From NCBI RefSeq assembly GCF_020005365.1, contig NZ_JACNML010000006.1, positions 105,783 to 169,782 on the forward strand: 64,000 bases of DNA, read 5' to 3'. This stretch comes from Kangiella shandongensis (GTDB lineage: Bacteria; Pseudomonadota; Gammaproteobacteria; Enterobacterales; Kangiellaceae). A model generated the notes under the pieces. It saw nothing but the letters and a program-made list of their open reading frames with translations, had not been told where the DNA came from and searched no databases. Position numbers and translations under genes: made by a program. Below, one piece after another: positions 48,137 to 57,965 of the stretch; within the stretch, counting starts at the first letter, position 1; every line of letters begins with the position of its first letter.

Positions 48137-49702
48137 ATGCCTAACTATCGTCCGGTGAAACGCGCCCTGATCAGCGTTTCAGACAAGACTGGAGTAGTTG
48201 AATTTGCCCAAACTCTAGCGAGTAAGGGTATCGAAATTTTATCCACTGGTGGTACTGCTAAACTGTTACGTGATAACGACATTAGCGTTACCGATGTTGC
48301 CGATTACACCGGCTTTCCTGAAATGATGGACGGCCGCGTAAAAACCCTTCACCCGAAAGTTCATGGCGCCATCCTGGGTCGTCGTGGTATGGACGACACA
48401 GTGATGGAAGAGCACGATATCATTGGTATTGATATGGTCGTGGTCAATCTTTATCCGTTCGAAAGCACTATCGCGCGTAACGATTGCTCACTGGAAGACG
48501 CGATTGAAAACATCGACATCGGTGGCCCAACCATGGTCCGTTCTGCGGCAAAAAACCACCAGGACGTAACGATCGTCGTCGAAAATGAAGACTTCGCACA
48601 AGTGGCGGAGCAAATCGAAGACAAAGGCGCCGTCAATAAAGACACACGTTTCCGTCTAGCAGCGAAAGCCTTTGCACATACCGCGCGTTACGACGCTGCG
48701 ATTTCAAACTACCTTGGCGTGCAGGCTTTTGACGATGACAGCGACTTCCCTCCGACCTATTCTGTGCAGTATAAAAAAGCACAGGATATGCGTTACGGCG
48801 AGAACCCACATCAAAATTCTGCCTTTTACGTTGAGCATGATCCGAAAGAAGCCAGCGTGTCGACATCGACACAGCTTCAAGGTAAAGAGCTGTCATACAA
48901 CAACATTGCCGATACTGACGCAGCCCTTGAATGTGTGAAAAGCTTCGAGGAACCTGCCTGTGTTATTGTCAAGCACGCCAACCCTTGCGGTGTTGCCATT
49001 GCTGACACCATCGGCCAGGCTTACGATTTAGCCTTTGCCACCGATCCAACATCGGCATTTGGTGGCATTATCGCCTTTAATCGCGAACTGGATGCTGATA
49101 CAGCGAAAGCGATTGTCGATCGTCAGTTTGTAGAAGTCATTATCGCGCCAAGCATTAGTAATGAAGCAAAAACTATCGTTGCTTCGAAGAAAAATGTCCG
49201 TTTACTAGAATGCGGTCAATGGGAACAGTCGCCCCCTTCTTACGACTACAAACGCGTTAACGGCGGCCTTTTAATTCAAGATCGCGACCTGGGCATGGTG
49301 TTTGAAGATGATTTACGTATCGTAACCAAACGTCAGCCAACTGAGGAAGAAATGCGTGACCTGCTGTTCAGCTGGAAAGTAGCAAAATTTGTGAAGTCGA
49401 ACGCCATCGTTTATTGCAAAAAAGGCCAGACGATTGGCGTGGGCGCCGGTCAAATGAGCCGCGTTTACAGTGCTAAAATTGCCGGCATTAAAGCAGCGGA
49501 CGAGAACCTTGAGGTTCGTGGTTCCGTGATGGCATCAGATGCCTTCTTCCCGTTCCGTGATGGTATTGATGCAGCAGCCGAAGCTGGGATCACTGCAGTG
49601 ATTCAGCCGGGTGGTTCGATTCGTGATGACGAAGTCATCGAAGCAGCGAATGAAAACGATATGGCCATGGTCTTCACCGGCATGCGTCATTTCCGTCATT
49701 AA
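48137..49702 (+). CDS. purH: Bifunctional AICAR formyltransferase/IMP cyclohydrolase
   Basis: Catalyses the last two steps of purine synthesis to IMP, 521 residues. The N-terminal cyclohydrolase domain begins [17 protein letters not shown] and carries the STGGTAKLL and [16 protein letters not shown] motifs. The C-terminal transformylase domain has the catalytic Lys-His in [12 protein letters not shown] and ends [12 protein letters not shown] with [11 protein letters not shown]. It precedes purD by 24 bp. Confidence 0.98.
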   Translation: MPNYRPVKRALISVSDKTGVVEFAQTLASKGIEILSTGGTAKLLRDNDISVTDVADYTGFPEMMDGRVKTLHPKVHGAILGRRGMDDTVMEEHDIIGIDMVVVNLYPFESTIARNDCSLEDAIENIDIGGPTMVRSAAKNHQDVTIVVENEDFAQVAEQIEDKGAVNKDTRFRLAAKAFAHTARYDAAISNYLGVQAFDDDSDFPPTYSVQYKKAQDMRYGENPHQNSAFYVEHDPKEASVSTSTQLQGKELSYNNIADTDAALECVKSFEEPACVIVKHANPCGVAIADTIGQAYDLAFATDPTSAFGGIIAFNRELDADTAKAIVDRQFVEVIIAPSISNEAKTIVASKKNVRLLECGQWEQSPPSYDYKRVNGGLLIQDRDLGMVFEDDLRIVTKRQPTEEEMRDLLFSWKVAKFVKSNAIVYCKKGQTIGVGAGQMSRVYSAKIAGIKAADENLEVRGSVMASDAFFPFRDGIDAAAEAGITAVIQPGGSIRDDEVIEAANENDMAMVFTGMRHFRH

Positions 49703-49726
49703 TACCACAAGGTAAGGATTGAGATA

Positions 49727-51019
49727 ATGAACGTATTAATTATCGGTAGTGGCGGTCGCGAACACGCGCTGGCGTGGAAAGCCGCCCAGTCAGATAAAGT
49801 CACCAAGGTCTTTGTAGCGCCGGGTAACGCGGGTACGGCCTTGGAAAACAAGGTTGAGAATGTTGCCATTGGTGTCGAAGCTATCGACGAGTTGATTGCT
49901 TTCGCTAAAGACAATCAGATTGAACTGACGATCGTTGGTCCAGAAGCACCTTTAGTCATCGGTGTGGTCGATTCATTCAACAACGCCGGATTAAAATGCT
50001 TTGGCCCAACCAAAGGTGCGGCACAACTTGAAGGCTCAAAAGCTTTTACCAAAGACTTTTTAGCACGCCACAATATTCCAACGGCGGCTTATCAGAACTT
50101 TACTGAAATCGAACCAGCAAAAGCTTATGTGCGTGAAATGGGAACACCGATCGTAGTCAAGGCCGACGGTCTTGCTGCGGGTAAAGGTGTCATTATTGCG
50201 CAAACTGAAGCCGAAGCCGATGCGGCGATTGATGATATGCTTGCTGGTAATAAGTTTGGTGATGCCGGTCATCGCGTGGTGATCGAAGAGTTCTTACAGG
50301 GCGAAGAAGCCAGCTTTATCGTGATGGTTGACGGTAAAAACATTCTTCCACTCGCCTCATCACAAGATCACAAAGCGCGTGATAATGGTGACACAGGCCC
50401 AAACACCGGCGGTATGGGTGCTTATTCACCAGCCCCTGTCGTCACACCAGAAATGCATGACCGTATTATGGAGCAAGTGATTGTTCCTACAGTTGAAGGC
50501 ATGGCTACAGAAGGTCACCCTTACACGGGCTTCCTCTATGCTGGAGTGATGATCGATAGTGACGGTGTGCCAAAAGTGCTGGAATACAACTGCCGCTTTG
50601 GTGATCCAGAAACGCAACCGATCATGAGTCGTTTGAACTCAGATCTAGTGAAGCTTTGCCTGACAGCTATCGACGGTAAGCTAGATACCGCTACAGCAGA
50701 CTGGGACCCACGCGCTGCTATCGGCGTGGTGATGGCTGCCGGCGGTTATCCCGACAGCTACCCAAAAGGCGATGTCATTTCAGGCTTAGATGCGGTTAAT
50801 GACATTAACACTATCGGTAAAGTCTTCCATGCGGGTACCGCAGAGAAAGATGGCGCTATTGTGACAAACGGTGGGCGCGTCCTTTGCGTCGTTTCACTGG
50901 GTGATAACGTTACCGAAGCGCAAAAAAAAGCCTACCAGGCGGTTGAAAAAATCAGCTGGGACAAGGTCTATTACCGTACCGATATTGGTCATCGTGCGAT
51001 TACACGTGAACAATCATAA
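49727..51019 (+). CDS. purD: Phosphoribosylamine-glycine ligase
   Basis: ATP-grasp enzyme joining glycine to phosphoribosylamine in purine synthesis, 430 residues. Motifs are MNVLIIGSGGREHALAW, KADGLAAGKGV in the ATP-binding loop and the metal-site region LEYNCRFGDPETQ. It forms an operon with purH and ends at a strong terminator. Confidence 0.98.
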   Translation: MNVLIIGSGGREHALAWKAAQSDKVTKVFVAPGNAGTALENKVENVAIGVEAIDELIAFAKDNQIELTIVGPEAPLVIGVVDSFNNAGLKCFGPTKGAAQLEGSKAFTKDFLARHNIPTAAYQNFTEIEPAKAYVREMGTPIVVKADGLAAGKGVIIAQTEAEADAAIDDMLAGNKFGDAGHRVVIEEFLQGEEASFIVMVDGKNILPLASSQDHKARDNGDTGPNTGGMGAYSPAPVVTPEMHDRIMEQVIVPTVEGMATEGHPYTGFLYAGVMIDSDGVPKVLEYNCRFGDPETQPIMSRLNSDLVKLCLTAIDGKLDTATADWDPRAAIGVVMAAGGYPDSYPKGDVISGLDAVNDINTIGKVFHAGTAEKDGAIVTNGGRVLCVVSLGDNVTEAQKKAYQAVEKISWDKVYYRTDIGHRAITREQS

Positions 51020-51043
51020 TAGACTTTAATTAATCCGACCTGC

Positions 51044-51075
51044 AAAATGCCGCTCAACTGAGCGGTATTTTTTTA
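51044..51075 (+). terminator. Terminator after purD
   Basis: Stem TGCCGCTCA-ac-TGAGCGGTA followed by a run of seven T. The rest of 51076-51338 shows nothing definite. Confidence 0.9.
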
Positions 51076-51338
51076 TACTTCCCCAGAAAAGGCCTCGTCA
51101 CTCCTATTAGCATCCCTTCTGCCACCTGTGATGTGAAATCTCTTATAAATTTCTTTATCACAAAAAACAACAGTGACTACAGACTGCTATATTGATGGTT
51201 ACCGCCTACTCGGGCGACCGCAGGAAGTGCCCGTGGTGAATGACAAAACTTGAAACGATTCATTACAGATTCAGTCTAATCCGCTACACTGAGCATGTTA
51301 CACTTGCCGAGACATAACAAGGACTTACTGGTGGCATC

Positions 51339-53978
51339 GTGCAAAAGAAAAGTTCATTAAAAACAATCGCCAAAATTTTATTATGGATACTTGCCGTACT
51401 CATGCTAGTGCTCAGCGTTGCTTATTGGACAGCTCCTTCCTGGGTTCCGAACCAGGTAAAAAAATTCTTACCGCCATCGATCCAGCTTGAAACTCTGGAG
51501 CTCGAACATCCCGGCCTGACCTCGACTAACATTGACCGTGTAACCCTGACTATCGGCGATAGCCCACAATACCGAGTTAAGCTGACTGGTGTTGAGCTTG
51601 GTTATTCTCTGTGGCAAAGACGCTTAACTGCTATTCATGCTGAGTCGGCAACCCTGCAATGGCCTGATAAAACCAGTCCCACTGCAGAGTCAGAAAGACT
51701 GCCATCGATTCCATTGCCACAGCTACCCGTTGCTGAAGTCAGCATTGAACGATTAACGATTGAGGATCTGGCGCTGCAACCCATCGTTGCGCAAGCAATT
51801 CAAGTTACCGAAGCTGAACACTCTGCGGAAGTAACAACCATCGTTCAGTTTCTCAACCAAACGTTTAACATCAAAGCCAGCGCAGAAAGGCATGAGGAAA
51901 CGCTTTCGAGTCTTAATGCCACGATTGTGCACAATGAGAACCAGCTAACCCTGATGGCAAGGCCCAACAACAGCAAGCGTTGGACACTTAACGCTGATGG
52001 TATGATCAATCCACAGGACTACTACCCACAACCTGGTATTGGCCCAGTCAAATTGACTTTAGATGGCATTGCCGATTTTTCAGACGAGCTAATCATGTTA
52101 GAGCTGGAGCCAACGACGACCTTATCAACAGAAATACTCAGTGACGACTTCGAGCTGAAGAAAACCCTACAAACGCTTCTGACGAACTATCATCTTAAAA
52201 CCAATATCGACGAGTTCGAGTCTACCTATCAGTTAACCATACAACCACTCACACCGAGTCAATTGAGTTTTTCTGCATCTAAGTCCACGCTGCAGATGCT
52301 ACAGGGACAACTTGGCCTACAGCTTGATAACCCTGCTATAAACACGGATATTCAATTATCGCAGCTTAGACTCGACCTGAAACAGGCATTAACCCATCAA
52401 GCACAATCGGCAGAACTGACTGCTCAATTATCGATTAAAAACTTATCGGGCAGTTATGATTCACCCGAACATACGGCAGCAACCAACGCCATAACACTGG
52501 ATCTGGATAGTGACCTGAGCTTAGGCTCATCTAAGCTATCGATTATCACACAAGAGGGTCAGCTCGGATTAGGAAAAATAAGCTATCAGGGCAATAACTC
52601 GACGGGGTCGCTCAGCCCAAGCCAATGGTCGTTAGCTGGATCATCGCTGCTTGATTTCAAAAAACCTGCACAGAGTCATCATAAATGGCTCGTTAAAAGC
52701 CAACCAAATCTCAACGGCACTTTAAATTTTAGCAACGAACAGTTCAAGGCTACAGGTTTGTCAACCAAGCTGCAGCTCACAAAAAATCAGCAGCTGTCCA
52801 AAGGCAAGCTACAGGGCAGCTACTCGGTCTCTAGCCTCGCCCTGCAGCAACAGCCGCTGCAGCTAGACTCAATCACCGGCAACTTTGATTATGTCTTGAG
52901 CAAAAATCCCAAAGGGAAACTCCATTTTGATAATGCTCGTTATAACAGCGAGCAGCTCGGCGTTTCAAATATATCAGGGGATTTACACTGGCAAAAGAAA
53001 CAGCAAATGTTCATCGCTAACGGTGTTCTAAAACATGACAAATCCAAAGTCCCCTTTGATTATTCTTTTGATCTGGAAAAGTCACAACACAGGTTAAAAG
53101 TCGACCAGTCCTCGCTACCGGTTTCTACCATCACAAGTTGGCTCAATATTTTAAAACATTATCCAGAACTTAGCTTTAACTCCGGGCAAGTCGAAATTGA
53201 TTCACTGGATGGTGATCCGATTGGCCTGCTGTTTGATGGAACAATTCAACTCGATAATTTTAACCTTAATTACGATGAGTTTTATGTCAGGAATTGGACC
53301 ATTGAAGATACGTTATCCCCAAGCTCTAAACTGGGAGGTACCACAAGAAATCACGTCGATAGTATAGAGCTGGCAACCGATATCGCTATTACCGATGTCA
53401 GCTTTTTAATGCCGCACACCATCAATAGCCTGGTCATTATTAATCTCAAGGGGCAGTTGCTCGATGGTAGTATTGAAATCCCCAGGCTCGCCATCAACGA
53501 CAGTGACGTGCCACCTTTTACCGTATATTTGAAATCCATTGATGTGGGAGCTCTGTTAGAAGCCTTAGATAGCGAAAAACTCACACTCACCGGACACTTT
53601 GATTTTACCTTGCCATTAACGCTCAGTACGGAAGGCCAACAAATTACCGCCGGCAAGTTTAATGCATTGGAAGAAGGTGTTATTCAACTCAAATCGGATA
53701 AAGGGGAGCAAGCGAATATTGCCTTCCAGGCATTAGAGAATTTCCACTACCAGGAATTTTCCGGTACGCTCGACTATAACTTGGCAGGCGACTATGTCGT
53801 CGAGTTGCATGTGCTCGGTTCCAACCCGGAACTGTACAATGGTTTCCCTATAAAGCTGGATCTGACCTTACGCGGCCAACTGCCTGAGCTACTCTATTCA
53901 ATGCTGATTAGCGGTGATATGACAAAACCGATACTGGATGATCTGGAACAAAAACAAATGCTCAACATTCAGCCATAA
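51339..53978 (+). CDS. ydbH: YdbH-like envelope phospholipid-transport protein
   Basis: Large AsmA-like protein proposed to bridge inner and outer membranes for phospholipid transport, 879 residues. It has one N-terminal transmembrane helix (IAKILLWILAVLMLVLSVAYW), then a long beta-rich periplasmic region. Near the C-terminus come the conserved LKSDKGEQANIAFQALENFHYQ and GFPIKLDLTLRGQLPELLYS. The start is GTG 51339 with GGTGG upstream. Identification is helped by the downstream ynbE and ydbL genes, the conserved YdbH-YnbE-YdbL trio. Confidence 0.88.
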   Translation: MQKKSSLKTIAKILLWILAVLMLVLSVAYWTAPSWVPNQVKKFLPPSIQLETLELEHPGLTSTNIDRVTLTIGDSPQYRVKLTGVELGYSLWQRRLTAIHAESATLQWPDKTSPTAESERLPSIPLPQLPVAEVSIERLTIEDLALQPIVAQAIQVTEAEHSAEVTTIVQFLNQTFNIKASAERHEETLSSLNATIVHNENQLTLMARPNNSKRWTLNADGMINPQDYYPQPGIGPVKLTLDGIADFSDELIMLELEPTTTLSTEILSDDFELKKTLQTLLTNYHLKTNIDEFESTYQLTIQPLTPSQLSFSASKSTLQMLQGQLGLQLDNPAINTDIQLSQLRLDLKQALTHQAQSAELTAQLSIKNLSGSYDSPEHTAATNAITLDLDSDLSLGSSKLSIITQEGQLGLGKISYQGNNSTGSLSPSQWSLAGSSLLDFKKPAQSHHKWLVKSQPNLNGTLNFSNEQFKATGLSTKLQLTKNQQLSKGKLQGSYSVSSLALQQQPLQLDSITGNFDYVLSKNPKGKLHFDNARYNSEQLGVSNISGDLHWQKKQQMFIANGVLKHDKSKVPFDYSFDLEKSQHRLKVDQSSLPVSTITSWLNILKHYPELSFNSGQVEIDSLDGDPIGLLFDGTIQLDNFNLNYDEFYVRNWTIEDTLSPSSKLGGTTRNHVDSIELATDIAITDVSFLMPHTINSLVIINLKGQLLDGSIEIPRLAINDSDVPPFTVYLKSIDVGALLEALDSEKLTLTGHFDFTLPLTLSTEGQQITAGKFNALEEGVIQLKSDKGEQANIAFQALENFHYQEFSGTLDYNLAGDYVVELHVLGSNPELYNGFPIKLDLTLRGQLPELLYSMLISGDMTKPILDDLEQKQMLNIQP

Positions 53979-54032
53979 TTCATGTTATTGTCTTACACTG
54001 TAAGGTATTGCTACGAACATAAGGAATTGGTA

Positions 54033-54227
54033 ATGACCAAGCCAAAAAACATTACGTTGTGTGCTTCCTGTATTGCTCTACTGGCTGTAAGCGGGTGTAC
54101 TGTAAAACTGGAAGCGCCTGAAAAACCAATTCATATTATTGGTGACTTCACCATTAAGCATGAAGTTGTAGTCAAGGTTGAAAAAGCGTTAGACCAAGCT
54201 CTGACCGAAGAATCTGGACTGTTTTAA
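54033..54227 (+). CDS. ynbE: YnbE-like outer-membrane lipoprotein
   Basis: 64-residue lipoprotein with lipobox AVSGC followed by TVKLEAPEKPIHI, the conserved YnbE core. The ATG at 54033 has an AAGGA ribosome-binding site. A longer frame from 53982 lacks one. YnbE is the outer-membrane partner of YdbH, whose gene ends 54 bp upstream. Confidence 0.92.
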   Translation: MTKPKNITLCASCIALLAVSGCTVKLEAPEKPIHIIGDFTIKHEVVVKVEKALDQALTEESGLF

Positions 54228-54285
54228 ACACCATCGAATAAACGGAAAGACATATTTTAGGACACCCTAAAATCAGGAGAGTAAT

Positions 54286-54621
54286 ATGAAGACTCTAACT
54301 CAATATTTACTGACTTTAACCACAGGATTACTACTAACAGCCCAGGTCTTTGCTGCCAACTTAGGACAGCTCAAAGATCAGGGGATCGTTGGTGAGCTCG
54401 ACACAGGTTACGTTGGTATTGTCGCGCAGGCCAAAGCCACGGACGAGGTCAAAGCGTTGGTTGAAAGCGTGAATGACAAACGTCGTGATATTTACGCGCA
54501 ACAGGCCAAGAAAAACAATAAAACCATCGCAGAGATCGAGGCTATTGCTGCACGTCGTAATATCGATCGCACCCAGTCAGGGCATTACATTAAAATCCGA
54601 GGCGCCTGGCAGAAAAAATAG
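54286..54621 (+). CDS. ydbL: YdbL family periplasmic protein (DUF1318)
   Basis: Periplasmic protein of 111 residues with a signal peptide (to about residue 23). The conserved core is LKDQGIVGELDTGYVGIV and VNDKRRDIYAQQAKKNNK, ending in HYIKIRGAWQKK. It completes the ydbH-ynbE-ydbL unit. YdbL is reported to modulate the YdbH-YnbE bridge. Confidence 0.93.
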   Translation: MKTLTQYLLTLTTGLLLTAQVFAANLGQLKDQGIVGELDTGYVGIVAQAKATDEVKALVESVNDKRRDIYAQQAKKNNKTIAEIEAIAARRNIDRTQSGHYIKIRGAWQKK

Positions 54622-54641
54622 TCTGCCAAGCCTGCTGGAAA

Positions 54642-55238
54642 CTACTTGGGAACCGTTTGAGCAACGCTTGAACGGTTCTGTTGTTCCTCATACAATAATT
54701 GCAGTTTCGTGAACTTCTCCAGCACTCGATATTCTGGGTGACGAAACTCCATATAATTAACTAACGCTACGGTATTAATGGCTAAGATTTCAAAACGCTT
54801 CGGGTAGCTTGCCAGATGCGTCTGCAAGTAAGCCAATCCCCGGTCCAGCGCCTTGTTAAAACGCTCCTGCCAGAACTCGGATTGTCCCTCGCCACGCATT
54901 TTATCCTGCTGCAATGCCACTGCGGTATCCAATAACCCTCTTGTCAGAGAATACAGAGTTTTTAGCTGCCAGCTATTATCAATATCCTTAAACAAGCGAG
55001 AAGAATCGTCGGCGAACTGATCGAGGTACTCACAGATTACCTGACTATCAAAAATAGACATGCCTTCATCGTCTATCAGGCAGGGGACTTTGCACAGCGG
55101 ATTGGCATCGATAAGCTCCCGCGGATTATCAAAAGGATGGTGTTCAACTTCATCAACTGTCTTTGTTAATCCCAGCTCCCTTATCGCCATGCGTGCCGCC
55201 CTTGCATAAGGTGACGCGGTAGAATAAATCAATTTCAT
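54642..55238 (-). CDS. Glutathione S-transferase family protein
   Basis: 198 residues with an N-terminal thioredoxin-like domain (MKLIYSTASPYARAARMAIRE) that has a Ser at the active-site position and ends PCLIDDEGMSIFDSQVICEYLD. The C-terminal helical GST domain follows. The substrate is unknown. It lies 12 bp downstream of the AAA+ gene in the same direction, suggesting co-transcription. The C-terminal codons contain a GAACCGTT/AACGGTTC hairpin (54650-54678) that could act at the ydbL 3' end. Confidence 0.87.
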   Translation of the reverse strand: MKLIYSTASPYARAARMAIRELGLTKTVDEVEHHPFDNPRELIDANPLCKVPCLIDDEGMSIFDSQVICEYLDQFADDSSRLFKDIDNSWQLKTLYSLTRGLLDTAVALQQDKMRGEGQSEFWQERFNKALDRGLAYLQTHLASYPKRFEILAINTVALVNYMEFRHPEYRVLEKFTKLQLLYEEQQNRSSVAQTVPK

Positions 55239-55250
55239 GGTATCACTCCT

Positions 55251-56750
55251 CTAATTTGCCCTGACGGCTCGTTGGTCAGCCCAAGCGCGTAATGACGAAA
55301 CTTTTTCAGCCATCACCACCGACAAAGGTTTGGTCTGAGAGAGCTCGTCCAGAATCATCTCCGTACTTAAGTCACACTCGCGATAATGGGCGGCATACAA
55401 ACCGGCCACCACCGCCTGTTCAATCTCCGCGCCACTGAATCCATCAGCTTTTTGCGCCAAAGCGGTTAAATCAAAGTTTAAGCCCGACTGTTTCCGCTTC
55501 TCTAAATGGATGCGAAAAATATCCTGTCGCGCCTTAGCATCCGGCAAATCAACAAAGAACAATTCATCGAAACGCCCTTTGCGGATCAGCTCCGGTGGCA
55601 GGGCACTGATATCATTGGCTGTCGCCACAAAAAATACCGAAGCATCATTTTCCTGCATAAAGGTAAGCAATGTTCCCAGCATTCGCTTCGAAGTACCGCC
55701 ATCGCTATCCGATGTGCTGAGGCCTTTCTCTAACTCATCCAACCATAAAACACATGGCGACATGGTTTGTGATAACTTTAACGCTTCTCGCAAATTCTTT
55801 TCACTTTCCCCATGCCACTTGTTGTACAGCGCACCAAAGTCCAGTCTCAATAAGGGTAACTGCCACATACCTGCCACGGCTTTCGCTGCCAGTGACTTAC
55901 CACTGCCCTGCACTCCCATCATTAGAATGCCTTTAGGGCGATCTAAGCCGATATCCGAATCGCTTAAGAATACTTTACGACGTAACTCCAACCATCGTTT
56001 CAGATTCTCCATACCGCCCACTTCGGCAAAGTGAGCCGTTTCATACTCGTAGTGCACCGCTCCATCCAGATCGAGCAGCTCATAACGAGCCTGATTAACT
56101 TTTTCGACTTCGGTTTCGGTAATGGCACCATCATCATAAATCAGATTACGGATCATCTGTGCGGCATCCGCTCGGGTCAAACCGTTTAAGTTCTTAATCA
56201 GCCGTCTCATCACTTTCTTGTCGGTGCGCACCTTCCTTCCCGGGTTTTCCATACCCCAACGCGCGGCTTCTTTTCGAATGATCGACTCCAACTCTGCCGA
56301 GTCAGGCAGGCTCAAGGAAAAAGAGCGTGATAAGCGCTTCAATTCTTCCGGCAGTTCCATTTTATGGCTGATCAGGACAAGAGTCTGTCGATTGTCCGGG
56401 TAATCCAGTGCAATATCCCGTAACAAACGAGTCGTTTGCGGGTGATCCTGACCGATAAAAGGATGAAAGTCACATAAAACATAAATACCACGGCGCTCCA
56501 TGCGCTTAATGTGCTGCAAGCACTTGGCCGGATCCTGGGTATCTTTTAATGCAGCAAAGTTGTCGCCATCCACTTCAAAGCGACGTAACCCTTCGGTTAC
56601 ATGCCAGCCGAACACCGGCTGATTGAGCGACATCGCGACTTGATTGATTAAACCGACAGCTCGTGGCTCTTCGTGCGTTTCAATCACCAATATCGGATTT
56701 TTTGACTCGATGAGAATTTTTAGATCATTCTGTTCTGTTTTACTTCCCAT
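55251..56750 (-). CDS. AAA+ ATPase, Ycf46-like
   Basis: 499-residue ATPase. The N-terminal domain (ILIESKNPILVIETHEEPRA) resembles Ycf46-type proteins. The AAA+ module has Walker A GVQGSGKS, Walker B VLWLDELEKG, sensor 1 FFVATAND and arginine-finger region PPELIRKGRFDELFF, as in FtsH/Cdc48-type modules. No protease or transmembrane domain is attached. I start at ATG 56750 (MGSKTEQNDL). A TTG at 56807 would lengthen it into the divergent coq7 promoter. The partner proteins are unknown. Confidence 0.85.
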   Translation of the reverse strand: MGSKTEQNDLKILIESKNPILVIETHEEPRAVGLINQVAMSLNQPVFGWHVTEGLRRFEVDGDNFAALKDTQDPAKCLQHIKRMERRGIYVLCDFHPFIGQDHPQTTRLLRDIALDYPDNRQTLVLISHKMELPEELKRLSRSFSLSLPDSAELESIIRKEAARWGMENPGRKVRTDKKVMRRLIKNLNGLTRADAAQMIRNLIYDDGAITETEVEKVNQARYELLDLDGAVHYEYETAHFAEVGGMENLKRWLELRRKVFLSDSDIGLDRPKGILMMGVQGSGKSLAAKAVAGMWQLPLLRLDFGALYNKWHGESEKNLREALKLSQTMSPCVLWLDELEKGLSTSDSDGGTSKRMLGTLLTFMQENDASVFFVATANDISALPPELIRKGRFDELFFVDLPDAKARQDIFRIHLEKRKQSGLNFDLTALAQKADGFSGAEIEQAVVAGLYAAHYRECDLSTEMILDELSQTKPLSVVMAEKVSSLRAWADQRAVRAN

Positions 56751-56829
56751 AAACTGCGCAGCATCTCCATTATTTCTATTTTTATCAATTAGCGCTAAAA
56801 TAACCAAAAACGCAATCAGGTTATTTTAT

Positions 56830-57468
56830 ATGCGCCAGTATAGCTTTTTCGACCAACTCTGTATGGTAGCGGATTCAGCACTAAAAACAACTCAAGGTAT
56901 CTACGATTCCGCACCTCGCAAGAGCCCGTCTGACGGCATAGCCGAGCAGGAATTAACGGATGATGAACAGAAGCATGCTGCCAACCTGATGCGTATCAAC
57001 CATACTGGTGAAGTCTGTGCACAGGCACTTTATCAGGGTCAGGCACTCACCGCCAAATTACCTGATATTCGTAAAGAAATGGAGCAGGCCGCACAGGAAG
57101 AAGTTGATCATCTCGCCTGGTGCAGCGAGCGCTTAATCGAACTCAATAGCCACGAGAGCTACCTAAACCCGATCTGGTATGCTGGTTCTTTTGCCATCGG
57201 TGCCACCGCCGGTCTGGTTGGTGATAAATGGAGCCTGGGCTTCGTCGCAGAGACCGAAAACCAGGTCTGTAAGCACCTGGAAAGTCACCTGGAAAAGCTG
57301 CCAGAGCAGGACTACAGAAGCAAAGCCATTCTGTCACAAATGCACACCGAAGAACTCAAGCACGCCACTACCGCTATCGATAATGGTGCAGCAGAACTCC
57401 CTGCACCAATCAAACTTGGCATGAAAGCGATGTCTAAAGTTATGACCACTAGCGTTTACTATATTTAG
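56830..57468 (+). CDS. coq7: Ubiquinone biosynthesis monooxygenase Coq7
   Basis: Di-iron hydroxylase that makes demethylubiquinone C6-hydroxyl during aerobic ubiquinone synthesis, 212 residues. Iron-binding carboxylate and histidine motifs are visible: NHTGEVCAQALYQGQ, EEVDHLAWC and HTEELKHATT. The start is ATG 56830 (MRQYSFFDQL), the normal family N-terminus. An open frame runs 186 bp further upstream but overlaps the divergent AAA+ gene. The product quinone serves complex I. Confidence 0.94.
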   Translation: MRQYSFFDQLCMVADSALKTTQGIYDSAPRKSPSDGIAEQELTDDEQKHAANLMRINHTGEVCAQALYQGQALTAKLPDIRKEMEQAAQEEVDHLAWCSERLIELNSHESYLNPIWYAGSFAIGATAGLVGDKWSLGFVAETENQVCKHLESHLEKLPEQDYRSKAILSQMHTEELKHATTAIDNGAAELPAPIKLGMKAMSKVMTTSVYYI

Positions 57469-57565
57469 CAGCCAACCCAGCATTCATTGATATAAATCAT
57501 TCAACCTTGACAACTTTCGTCTTATAATGTGAATGATTATTGTTTACCAAAAGGACACAGCAAAC

Positions 57566-57937
57566 ATGAAATTATTAAAACTCGGCTTTATCGCGCTAAG
57601 TTTTCTAATCGTAGCAACAGTATCGGCATCTGAAATACGCCACTACAAGGGCGAAGACGTCAATACGGTAGAAGAAGCCATCTCGGTGCTGAAGAAGTAT
57701 AATACTGAACTGGAGAAGCTCCTTAAAGCTGAGGAACTCAAAGCTCAGGATATGGCCAAGATCCACCAAATGACCTACAGCATGGAAAATGCTCTGGAAA
57801 TCCTCGAGGGTTCTTTGAATATCACCCAGCGCAACCTGGAAGAACTGCACTTGTCATCAGAAACCATGAAAACCGACAAAGCCCAAATCTACGGACAGCT
57901 ATATCTGGAAGGCGTCTCTTTTTATACCGAAAAGTAA
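57566..57937 (+). CDS. Small secreted protein (resembles DUF6746)
   Basis: 123 residues with a signal peptide (MKLLKLGFIALSFLIVATVSASE). The helical mature part includes HYKGEDVNTVEEAISVLKKYN and HQMTYSMENALEILE. I think it is of the DUF6746 type, a family without known function, from recalled sequence pattern only. The start ATG 57566 has AAGGA upstream. A frame from 57533 would put 11 residues before the signal. Confidence 0.75.
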   Translation: MKLLKLGFIALSFLIVATVSASEIRHYKGEDVNTVEEAISVLKKYNTELEKLLKAEELKAQDMAKIHQMTYSMENALEILEGSLNITQRNLEELHLSSETMKTDKAQIYGQLYLEGVSFYTEK

Positions 57938-57965
57938 CATCCCTTTCCTGAGGCAGAGCAATAAC

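Noticed and set aside
54650..54678. Terminator for ydbL inside the end of the GST gene
   Set aside because: The GAACCGTT/AACGGTTC stem is real, but the loop is long and no T-run follows, so a terminator call is not supported.
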